Shown here in pieces: positions 18,572-26,092 of a DNA stretch of 46,111 bases. Position numbers and translations under genes: made by a program. Under the pieces are notes generated by a model that saw nothing but the letters and a program-made list of their open reading frames with translations, was not told where the DNA came from and did no database searches. The stretch's first letter is position 1. Every line of letters starts with the position of its first letter. The stretch comes from a virus: positions 1 through 46,111 of IMG/VR virus record IMGVR_UViG_3300025759_000164; one strand, 5' to 3'.

Positions 18572-21500
18572 TTAATTAGAATCTAATTTATTTAAAGTAA
18601 TCTCCACAAGTTTTTTAAGGTCAGGATAATTATTACTTCGTAAATGTATTTTAAACCAACGTCCATCTAATGTAGCATCTCTTTTAATATCTTCTGTATC
18701 TGCATAGTCCCATCCATTAGATAATCGTTCCACAAATGGCTGTTTACTATGGTTATCTGTTAATTTATTAATACGCCATTCATCACAATTTACCAACGAA
18801 GCTGTAACACCCTCTTTAAGGGCATTATTAGTCTGAACTACTAATGGCTGTATATTAGTAGAGCTGCAATTATTATATACTAAAAGCTCATCAAAGAACT
18901 TATCCCTATGATATACTTTAGCATCATAGCCTTTATTCTGATACCATTCAGAAAATACTCTAATATCTTGAAGCTTTTGGTCACCCTCTGCTTTTACTAA
19001 GATACCTACTTCAAATCTGTGAACGTCTCCATAAAAGGTTTGGTAACTATATTTTTTATTATGTTTCCAAATACCTTTTGAATTAGTAGTCATAAACGTA
19101 TTAGGTTGTACTATATAATCTTGAGGTATCCAAGAGTGATAGCTAACCCAATCTTTAATCATAGGTTTATAAGATAATGTCCAATCCTCTGATGAGAAGT
19201 AATAGTTTTCTGAAAAGTTATCCCATACGCCTATAATAGGACTATTCATAAATTCTTGAGACCATGTTGCATGTTTGCCTGTAATATCTGTAAGTTGACC
19301 ACTGTACATTAACCACTTCTTTCTTTTTCTATCTGGATAAATAAGTCCAAATCTAGACATTATAACAGCATCAGGATCAATAACTCCTCCATATCCAGTG
19401 CTATCAGTACTAATCTTTTTAAGCCTTCGTTGGAATGCATTAGGACTACCTATAATTAAATTACCATCACTAGTTAGTAATCCTTCATCTTGTTGAGTTA
19501 CATAAGCAGCATCCTCAAATCCTACAAATAAGTTATAGTCGTTAATCTCTTTGATAACTGTTAACTTACCATTATTGTTAGAGAAGCTTTGATAATTTAA
19601 TGGTGGATAATTTAACCACTCATCTCCTAATTGTTCTTCGTTATTTTTATTAGAATAAGCAAGATAATCCAAAAAAGTCTCCTCACAAAAGTCTGTGACT
19701 GTTGTAGTTTGTTTAGATAAACCTTGCCAGTTATATTGTAAGTTATATAAAAACTGTTCTGGTAAATGAAATTCTGAAGCATCACTTAATTCTTCTAAGT
19801 CAAGTTCAGGATAGAATTTAGACTGATTTAGTTGATTACATTCTCTATATGAGGATTGAAATTCACTTTCGCACCAGAAACTAGCAATACCTGTTACATG
19901 GGTATAGAAAATACCATTTAATTTTATAGGATTAATAAAAGGATTACTAGGATTACCTATTAACAATAACGAAGTCATTAACTGTAGCGTAGGATTAAAT
20001 ACACCGCCTGCAACATCACCTATTTGTAATAAAGTTTCTTGTAGTCCCGTATAACACTCTCCTAAACCTTCTACCAAATCTAAAGAGTAATCTCTTAATT
20101 GTCCTGAGAATGCTGGTAAGACTATTTCTAAAATGTCCTCCATTACACTTTCTTGAGAAGAGTTTAACCAATATGTAGGGAAGGCTACATTTCTGTAGTC
20201 TCTCATATCCCATTCTACATTATTAGGTAATCCTAAAGGAAGTTTACTAAATAAAGGCATTTTTCTTTTGACACTCATCTTAGTGATAAATACATCACCA
20301 GCGAATATAACGTCACTATCTGTATTTGTTTGTAAACAAGAGGTTGCTTTAGATGAATAATCATTTAGTTGCCCATACTGACTAGGTAAATAACGTACTA
20401 GTCCTGTATAGTAAGAAACTGCTTGTATTGTATTCCCCCCTACTGATGTATTATAAGGAAATTGAACATTATTTTCACAATCTGAAGTGCCATCACAGCC
20501 TACCTCTGAATGAAGTACAGAGGTGAAATCAGTATTAGTAGGCCTTGCTAAATCTTCTCCTAATAGTAAATAGTTAGAAGATTCTCTAGACCAGTTATTA
20601 ATATACTCACCATTAATTTTTTGTTTAATTGGGGTAAGATATACTTGAGATGTTATTTCTCGTCGTTTATTTTCTACTGTGTTATTACATACATGATGAT
20701 CATACTCTGCTTCGGCTGTATATTGCACTGCATAATTAGTAGGCTTAAGTAATGCTTTTAGAAAATCATTAACAGCAGATTGTCCTTGCATATAGTAATA
20801 CATAGTCGCAGGGAGTCTACTAAAGTCAGGTAGTTTATTTATAAAGTCTATACGTGTTTCACAGTTAACTGTTTCAGTCTTTGTTGTAGTTTTAGTATCT
20901 CCAGTACAGTCACATTGAGGATCAAATGTAAACATATCCTGAGTAAGTCCAGGTATATCATCACAATCTGTAGGGATTTTTATAGTAAATTTATTATTTT
21001 TTACAAGAGCAGATTTACATTTTTGAGTAGACCCTGAGGAGGTGCCTTCTGTATAACAAAAAGTAATACTGGTTCCATCAGGTACTGTACCTAAGGTTTC
21101 TCCTTCAATAAAACATTTAGTACCTTCTCCATATGGATTAGCTAAATCAAATGCAGGTAATGAATCCTGAAAACCTTCGTGTAATGTTGTAGCACCTACA
21201 CCTAAATCTACTTCATATGTAGTTGTACATTCCGCATCTTTTGCTTCTGTTTGAGTATAATCTTTTAAATCTATACTAGTATTAATACTAGTATTAATAA
21301 CACTAGTACCAGGACTATTGATAGTATTAATAGTAGCGCCTCCAGTAATATTAGGTACCGGAAAGTCTGTTACATCTGTAATCCTTTCTACTTTCTTATT
21401 ACATTCTTTTTCTACTACTACTGTTTCACATTCTTCTCCATTTAATAATATAGTAGCTTCTACAAAGCCTGCTATTTGAGTTATTAAGTTTCCAAAGGAA

Positions 21501-23341
21501 GATAGGATCTGAAACTTAGGATAGTCTTCAGTATAATGATAAATACCTTGAGTCTTTCCAATTGCTTCTGTGTATATTTTTAATACTTCTCCTTGTTGTC
21601 CTTTTACATAATGAATATCAGGCGAATGATAGGTAAACTGATTATCTGAATACGTATCTAAAGTAGATTTAGTATTAAATAAACCTCGCTCCCATTGAGT
21701 AGCTAAAAATTTATTTTTGTTTAAGTCATTAAATGGAAAGTTAGGATATAAGATGTTTTCACAATCTGTTTCATGAACCCCCATATTATATACTAATCCC
21801 TTATGTAAAATAGATTTATGATTAGTTCTATCTCCTACTAATATTCTATACCCTAGCATAGGTATCTCATTACCATCACAATCTAAAGGAGGTTGTACAT
21901 TCTTTGCTCTAATAGTAAGGATATTTACACATCCATTCTCTATAATAGGAGCTATACAGTCATCAGGCATCTTATGGTACTTAATAGGCGTGCAGCCTAA
22001 ATCAGGATAATCATCAGGATATACTTCCTGACTTTCCCAATAAGACATAGTTCCTGTACCTACTTCTATAATAGTACAATCTGCACAGTTATCTGTATTA
22101 AAGGTTATAGTACCATTATTGTATATTTCAAATACTTTTTTAAAGTCAGTATTACATTCTATAGAATTTCGTTCGTAATGATCTAAATTATCTGGTGCTA
22201 GTACTGTAGCATTAAAAGACGTTCCATAAATATCAAATACATCCGAAACTATGTTTGGAATATGCGTTTTATGGGAAGTCTGTCCATCAGGATATACCCA
22301 CTCTATATCAAATGGATATACTTCATCCCTTAATAATGATGGATAAAGATGAGCATCTTCTTTTCGTACAGACATTATAACAGGCTCTATCTCTATTTGA
22401 TTAGCTAAACTTCTATAATCAAAAGACTTTCGTGTACATGGAGCCCCTAGAATTAATGATTCATTATTTTCAGCTATAAACTTAAAGCCTTGATAATAAG
22501 AGCCCCTAGATAATAACGTTTGTATATCTAAAGGTGTATATTTAGGAGAGTCTAGTTCTGTAACCGCATAAGATTTTACAGAGGTATTTAAATATTCTAG
22601 ACGTTGATATGTTTGTCCTGAATCTCTATTTGCAATAAGTACTAATTCAAACTCATCAAAATACGTAGTAAAGCATTCGTTAAAAGATATATTAATACCT
22701 CCAGGTCTATTGTCCTTATCAAATAATTTAATTACTTGAGGTAATATAAAATACTCTGTCTGTGTAGACTTTTCATCAGAAAAGCCTATAGCAAACTGAT
22801 ATGACCCATTAGGCATATTACCTGATATTTCAGATAACTCTACACAAGGTATATTAATATGTCGATTGATATTTAATGCATCACAATCTATACAGTTCTC
22901 ATATTCATCTAAACATTCTTGACAGTCATTTTTTCTTTTCTTTGGAGGACAGTCGATATTAAGAAAATTAAATCTATTTTTATTCCCAAAATAAATTACT
23001 CGACCTTCACTAGTCTTCCTATACTTGCCTTTTATAGTTGCCTGAAAATTAAGACATGGATCTTTTGCTATAAGCTTAAATTTACACGTCTCTGTATTTA
23101 GTAGAATAATTTTGGAATCATCACCAGTACCTTCAAATAATACTACATCAGTACCATCCAGAGGTATAGCGCCCATAAACTCTTTAGTGAATCTATAGCA
23201 TAATTCATTAGATAAGGTATTCTGAACAAATCCTGTCTGTTCAGCCGCATCATGACTAGATATATCGCCATTAAGCAAATATATCATACTGCCTTTATTT
23301 AGAAATAAAGGATGTAAATCATTATTTAACGTCTTATCCAT
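18572..23341 (-). CDS. Muzzle-type tail/stabilisation protein, crAss-like
   Basis: A 1589-residue, beta-rich, Cys-rich soluble protein. In crAss001 a protein of this size follows the first ring/adaptor gene and forms the tail muzzle. Here it directly follows the 305-residue connector-type gene with an 8-nt overlap, the same arrangement. Visible details are two CxxC pairs close together (C140/C143 and C150/C153, with C131 before them), a second Cys-rich region near residues 690-850, and Gly/Thr/Ser-rich linkers. The C-terminal third is rich in Trp and Tyr. There are no catalytic motifs. Size, position and composition support the call; it was not tested by alignment. Confidence 0.75.
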   Translation of the reverse strand: MDKTLNNDLHPLFLNKGSMIYLLNGDISSHDAAEQTGFVQNTLSNELCYRFTKEFMGAIPLDGTDVVLFEGTGDDSKIILLNTETCKFKLIAKDPCLNFQATIKGKYRKTSEGRVIYFGNKNRFNFLNIDCPPKKRKNDCQECLDEYENCIDCDALNINRHINIPCVELSEISGNMPNGSYQFAIGFSDEKSTQTEYFILPQVIKLFDKDNRPGGINISFNECFTTYFDEFELVLIANRDSGQTYQRLEYLNTSVKSYAVTELDSPKYTPLDIQTLLSRGSYYQGFKFIAENNESLILGAPCTRKSFDYRSLANQIEIEPVIMSVRKEDAHLYPSLLRDEVYPFDIEWVYPDGQTSHKTHIPNIVSDVFDIYGTSFNATVLAPDNLDHYERNSIECNTDFKKVFEIYNNGTITFNTDNCADCTIIEVGTGTMSYWESQEVYPDDYPDLGCTPIKYHKMPDDCIAPIIENGCVNILTIRAKNVQPPLDCDGNEIPMLGYRILVGDRTNHKSILHKGLVYNMGVHETDCENILYPNFPFNDLNKNKFLATQWERGLFNTKSTLDTYSDNQFTYHSPDIHYVKGQQGEVLKIYTEAIGKTQGIYHYTEDYPKFQILSSFGNLITQIAGFVEATILLNGEECETVVVEKECNKKVERITDVTDFPVPNITGGATINTINSPGTSVINTSINTSIDLKDYTQTEAKDAECTTTYEVDLGVGATTLHEGFQDSLPAFDLANPYGEGTKCFIEGETLGTVPDGTSITFCYTEGTSSGSTQKCKSALVKNNKFTIKIPTDCDDIPGLTQDMFTFDPQCDCTGDTKTTTKTETVNCETRIDFINKLPDFSRLPATMYYYMQGQSAVNDFLKALLKPTNYAVQYTAEAEYDHHVCNNTVENKRREITSQVYLTPIKQKINGEYINNWSRESSNYLLLGEDLARPTNTDFTSVLHSEVGCDGTSDCENNVQFPYNTSVGGNTIQAVSYYTGLVRYLPSQYGQLNDYSSKATSCLQTNTDSDVIFAGDVFITKMSVKRKMPLFSKLPLGLPNNVEWDMRDYRNVAFPTYWLNSSQESVMEDILEIVLPAFSGQLRDYSLDLVEGLGECYTGLQETLLQIGDVAGGVFNPTLQLMTSLLLIGNPSNPFINPIKLNGIFYTHVTGIASFWCESEFQSSYRECNQLNQSKFYPELDLEELSDASEFHLPEQFLYNLQYNWQGLSKQTTTVTDFCEETFLDYLAYSNKNNEEQLGDEWLNYPPLNYQSFSNNNGKLTVIKEINDYNLFVGFEDAAYVTQQDEGLLTSDGNLIIGSPNAFQRRLKKISTDSTGYGGVIDPDAVIMSRFGLIYPDRKRKKWLMYSGQLTDITGKHATWSQEFMNSPIIGVWDNFSENYYFSSEDWTLSYKPMIKDWVSYHSWIPQDYIVQPNTFMTTNSKGIWKHNKKYSYQTFYGDVHRFEVGILVKAEGDQKLQDIRVFSEWYQNKGYDAKVYHRDKFFDELLVYNNCSSTNIQPLVVQTNNALKEGVTASLVNCDEWRINKLTDNHSKQPFVERLSNGWDYADTEDIKRDATLDGRWFKIHLRSNNYPDLKKLVEITLNKLDSN

Positions 23342-24251
23342 TCCAACTCTTATTTATTGGTGCTATAGTACTATTAGGAGAATTAGCCACTTCTGAATTA
23401 TATAAGTAATAACTCTTACTATGAATAGTGTCGTCCCAAATATTATATCTTATTCTATTATATCGTTCTATCAATGCGTTTGAAATACCATATAACTCAG
23501 TAAACTCTGGAGTTTTTAATATTGATTTAGCTGACCAGTAATCTCTATTAGCATTTACTTTTGCATTTTGATATCGTTGTACAATATTTTCAAGTCCATT
23601 GTAATATAATGTTTCAAATATCTCTAAGATAAATTCACTTTCCAACCATTGTACTACTTTTGGATGATATGGTATTTCATAATCTGTACCTATATCTAAA
23701 TCTTTAAAATATTCTACATAAATTAATCCTTCTTCAAATTCTGTTGTAATTTTACCATGATTAATAGTAATAGTATTACCACTTTTAGAAGAATTATTTA
23801 TACAAATATCACTGCAAAAATTAGTCATATTTTGACCTAAACTTAATAAATCAAATTTTTGATACACTCTAGGAGCATATCTATTGAATTTTTGCACTAA
23901 GTTAATCAAATTTCCACATTCATCCTTACATGCATTGACATTACAGCTATATTCACATATATCTATTTTCTCCTCATCTACTGTCCAAGTACCTGTATAT
24001 CCTTCATCTACTGTATATTCATAACAGCCTAAAATTAAACATGCTTTATAAAAATCCTCAGGTAATGTAGCTTGAGAGTTTTCAACTACTAAAACATCAG
24101 AGGTTAAAATGTAATCATTTAGCCTGAAATTAGATTTTAAATTGTCAAACTTATTATAAAGAATAGCATCATCTATACTGTCATTTTCAAAATATACAGA
24201 TAATTTCTCTTTAACCTTATCAATTATAGTGGATACTAGTATAGTCTTCAT
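23334..24251 (-). CDS. Head-tail connector/ring protein (R1-like by position)
   Basis: A 305-residue protein with an N-terminal helical region, a central Cys-rich patch around residues 105-155 (CEYSCNVNACKDECGN, then CSDICINN), and a helical C-terminal part ending in RYNRIRYNIWDDTIHSKSYYLYN. In crAss001 the protein encoded just before the muzzle is a ring/adaptor protein, and size and position agree here. It lies 2 nt after the 197-residue gene and overlaps the muzzle-type gene by 8 nt. The Cys cluster may bind metal or form disulfides. The specific ring number is inferred from synteny. Confidence 0.65.
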   Translation of the reverse strand: MKTILVSTIIDKVKEKLSVYFENDSIDDAILYNKFDNLKSNFRLNDYILTSDVLVVENSQATLPEDFYKACLILGCYEYTVDEGYTGTWTVDEEKIDICEYSCNVNACKDECGNLINLVQKFNRYAPRVYQKFDLLSLGQNMTNFCSDICINNSSKSGNTITINHGKITTEFEEGLIYVEYFKDLDIGTDYEIPYHPKVVQWLESEFILEIFETLYYNGLENIVQRYQNAKVNANRDYWSAKSILKTPEFTELYGISNALIERYNRIRYNIWDDTIHSKSYYLYNSEVANSPNSTIAPINKSWNG

Positions 24252-24253
24252 AC

Positions 24254-24847
24254 TTAATTTTTATCAGATGTTCTATCTACTGGTTTCTGTAAACTAGGAG
24301 CTAAATCTTGAATAGCGCCTTTAATACTTATATCTAATAGATAGTCAGGAATATTTAACGCATTATCTAACTTGCAACACGATGTAGTAACACCATCTTT
24401 AGCTAAGTAGCTAATCTTGATACAAGGATAACATTTGTTAAAATAAAGATACTCTCCCTCTAGAAATGCATAATGTGTATTCCCTTTAGTTTTATCCGCT
24501 TTTTTTGTAAATAGTTTAGGACTTACTAACTTAAACGGAATAGATCTATCTGGAGTTGTAATGTATCTAAATACCATACCATGTTTTGTCTCTAAAACAT
24601 CTTCTACTTTAATTCTACAGCCCCAACAATCTAAAGGTACACAAGTATTCTCTAATAAATTTACCGACTCTGTATCTACATCTATAGTAGTAAATACATC
24701 TAAACTGTGTATATTAGGCTTTTGATTTAAGAATCTAATATAATTAGTTAATAATGTATTCCACAATAATCTATTGGTATAATAAGAATCTCTACTTACT
24801 TCTTTAATTCCATTCCTTACTCTAGAAATAGCAGTGCCTATAGTCAT
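24254..24847 (-). CDS. Connector/ring-type structural protein
   Basis: A 197-residue protein with a helical N-terminus (TIGTAISRVRNGIKEVSRD) and a beta-rich core with paired cysteines (CVPLDCWGC, CYPC, SCCKLD). The pattern of an N-terminal helix pair followed by a beta region occurs in other small genes here, for example the 212-residue protein at 28952-29590, suggesting related adaptor or tail-completion folds. It sits 3 nt after the 140-residue gene. The role is inferred from gene order. Confidence 0.6.
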   Translation of the reverse strand: MTIGTAISRVRNGIKEVSRDSYYTNRLLWNTLLTNYIRFLNQKPNIHSLDVFTTIDVDTESVNLLENTCVPLDCWGCRIKVEDVLETKHGMVFRYITTPDRSIPFKLVSPKLFTKKADKTKGNTHYAFLEGEYLYFNKCYPCIKISYLAKDGVTTSCCKLDNALNIPDYLLDISIKGAIQDLAPSLQKPVDRTSDKN

Positions 24848-24850
24848 AAT

Positions 24851-25273
24851 TTAAAATATTCTGTAGTTTAAGTATTCCATAGTTTGAGCAATATCATATT
24901 GAACTTTCTTTAAAGGTTTATACCACTCTACTTTAAAAAGCCTAATAAAAGCCGCAGAATAATATTTACCATTACTTTTGTCTCTAGCATGGTTATATGC
25001 ATTAGTTACAAACCAAGCTCTAGTAGTTATGATAGCACCATCTGTATTATCATTAGTAAATTTATAAGACTTACCATACTTCTTCTTTACTGTGGCATTA
25101 TTAGAAGAACGCAGTCTACGTACTATCTGAACAAACCCTAATGGAAGTTGAACGCCATCAGGATTAGCTCTTAATTCTTTTACTACTTCTTTAGCAAATT
25201 CTCTTAAAATCTTAAAATTACTCGGGTATTCTTTATCTGCTAAGAAGGTATATTTTGTAGAAGGTCTATTCAT
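24851..25273 (-). CDS. Small structural protein of the connector block
   Basis: A 140-residue basic protein with no Cys and no recognised domain; Tyr and Lys are frequent (KYTFLADKEYPSNF, then KKYGKSYKFTND). It is the first gene after the tRNA island and its terminator, and leads the unit that continues into the ring-type and muzzle-type genes. The start follows an AT-rich leader with a near-palindromic AATAATAAATATTATT core and no Shine-Dalgarno. It corresponds by position to one of the small tail-assembly proteins of crAss-like phages. Confidence 0.65.
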   Translation of the reverse strand: MNRPSTKYTFLADKEYPSNFKILREFAKEVVKELRANPDGVQLPLGFVQIVRRLRSSNNATVKKKYGKSYKFTNDNTDGAIITTRAWFVTNAYNHARDKSNGKYYSAAFIRLFKVEWYKPLKKVQYDIAQTMEYLNYRIF

Positions 25274-25324
25274 AATAATATTTATTATTACTTTTTACTG
25301 GAAAACTCTATAGATAAGATACGC

Positions 25325-25362
25325 AAAAAAATAAGGAATAACAAATTAATGTTATTCCTTAT
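25325..25362 (-). terminator. Rho-independent terminator after the tRNA cluster
   Basis: On the minus strand a 12-bp stem (ATAAGGAATAAC / GTTATTCCTTAT) encloses the loop ATTAATTT and is followed by a run of seven T with one leading A/T step (25325-25330). It lies 19 nt after the end of tRNA-Trp, so it would end the tRNA transcript. Confidence 0.85.
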
Positions 25363-25380
25363 CAAATATTAGAGTATATG

Positions 25381-25454
25381 CGACTCACGGAAGAATCGAA
25401 CTTCCTAAAACAACTGGTTTGGAATCAGTTTGCAACCCCACTTGCTGATGAGCC
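25381..25454 (-). tRNA. tRNA-Trp(CCA)
   Basis: A 74-nt cloverleaf. The acceptor GGCTCAT/GTGAGTC pairs fully (two G-U). The D stem is GCAA/TTGC with a GG-containing loop. The T arm GGAAG-TTCGATT-CTTCC is canonical and the discriminator is G, as in bacterial tRNA-Trp. The anticodon loop reads TTCCAAA (U33, CCA, A37), but the closing pair 31-39 is an A-C mismatch. Read as a larger 9-nt loop, the alternative TCC (Gly) is possible but less likely. CCA is not encoded. Confidence 0.7.
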
Positions 25455-25460
25455 AATTTG

Positions 25461-25543
25461 CAGAGAGCAGAGAACTCGAATCCCATAGTTTTACCTACAA
25501 TCATCTTAGCAGGATGTTCTTACACCTTGTAAGTTTACTCTCT
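25461..25543 (-). tRNA. tRNA-Ser(GCT)
   Basis: An 83-nt class II tRNA ending 6 nt before tRNA-Trp. The acceptor AGAGAGT/GCTCTCT pairs over 7 bp. The D stem is CTTA/TAAG with GG in the loop. The anticodon loop CTGCTAA gives GCT with U33 and A37. The 15-nt variable region can form a short stem (TAG/CTA), as expected for Ser. The T loop is TTCGAGT. Weak points are an A-A at the base of the anticodon stem, a T-T at the base of the T stem, and AA at positions 8-9. Confidence 0.7.
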
Positions 25544-25570
25544 ATTAAAAACTTTCTAATATAAATGTCT

Positions 25571-25804
25571 TTAAGTAGTTTTTAATAATTTTTCAATTAC
25601 TGAATAAGGACTTCCATCAGTCATAGTAATATTTTTACAGGTCTTTTCTGTAATAATAGAATCGTCAGGATGAATTGCTCCTCCTTTTGGTTTATCTGAT
25701 TCTTTTAAACCATTATTCCAATCTGCATTTCTATATGCATGTTCAGAAATAGGCTCTACAATGAATTTTCTTCCTGTTTTTAAATCTGTAATAAATTGTC
25801 TCAT
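25571..25804 (-). CDS. Small hypothetical protein among the tRNAs
   Basis: A 77-residue ORF between tRNA-His and tRNA-Ser. It has no Trp cluster, membrane segment or known domain; the central KGGAIHPDDSIITEK segment is the most distinctive part and resembles short motifs I have seen in Bacteroidota phage and conjugative-element proteins without a known role. It shares the transcript of the tRNA cluster, downstream of the candidate attenuator. The codon pattern is phage-like. Confidence 0.6.
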   Translation of the reverse strand: MRQFITDLKTGRKFIVEPISEHAYRNADWNNGLKESDKPKGGAIHPDDSIITEKTCKNITMTDGSPYSVIEKLLKTT

Positions 25805-25857
25805 TTTTTAGTATTTAGTAAAAAGAAAAGTGTACTCTCTATGTATTAGTCCTAATG

Positions 25858-25929
25858 TTCCAAAGAGTAGATTTGAACTACTTACTTCTGCTCCACAAAC
25901 AGATGTTTTACCAATTAAACTACTTTGGA
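25858..25929 (-). tRNA. tRNA-His(GTG), atypical acceptor end
   Basis: A 72-nt cloverleaf. The acceptor TCCAAAG/CTTTGGA is a perfect 7 bp, followed by T8 A9. The D stem is GTTT/AAAC with a GG loop. The anticodon stem TCTGT/GCAGA encloses TTGTGGA, so the anticodon is GTG. The T arm is AGTAG-TTCAAAT-CTACT. The -1 base is T and base 73 is A, not the G-1:C73 pair that marks bacterial tRNA-His. Confidence 0.8.
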
Positions 25930-25931
25930 AT

Positions 25932-25967
25932 AAAAAAAGCCCCTTACAAAATTAATCGTAAGGGACT
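25932..25967 (-). terminator. Terminator just upstream of tRNA-His (candidate attenuator)
   Basis: On the minus strand AGTCCCTTAC / GTAAGGGGCT forms a 10-bp stem (one G-U) with a loop containing ATTAATTTT, followed by seven T (25932-25938). It lies 3 nt before tRNA-His, so it would stop transcription before the tRNA cluster unless read through. Its 5' arm can instead pair with an upstream copy of the 3' arm at 25997-26005. Confidence 0.8.
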
Positions 25968-26058
25968 TTATAGTATTGTAAATATAACATACCAAATCCC
26001 TTACGTGTTTGACCACGATAAAGAACTATGCTGGTATGTAAGTCTTAGTTTCACAATA
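25968..26058 (-). ncRNA. Structured RNA with possible antiterminator arm
   Basis: Nested pairings are visible on the minus strand: an outer 9-bp stem (26050-26058 with 25974-25982), an 8-bp stem ACATACCA/TGGTATGT (26032-26039 with 25987-25994), a 7-bp stem TTCTTTA/TAAGGGA with G-U pairs, and an apical CGTG/CACG hairpin. The segment CGTAAGGGA (25997-26005) is also complementary over 9 nt to the 5' arm of the following terminator (25957-25965). The RNA could thus either keep or break that terminator. It is not a cloverleaf and I match it to no known riboswitch. Function is inference. Confidence 0.4.
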
Positions 26059-26092
26059 TAAAGATAGAATTAAAAATTAATATTTCAAAAAA

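Noticed and set aside
25974-26058. A fourth tRNA at the structured RNA
   Set aside because: No arrangement gives D, anticodon and T arms together; the T-loop consensus is missing.
25855-26061. Plus-strand ORF of 68 residues
   Set aside because: It is the complement of tRNA-His, a terminator and the structured RNA.
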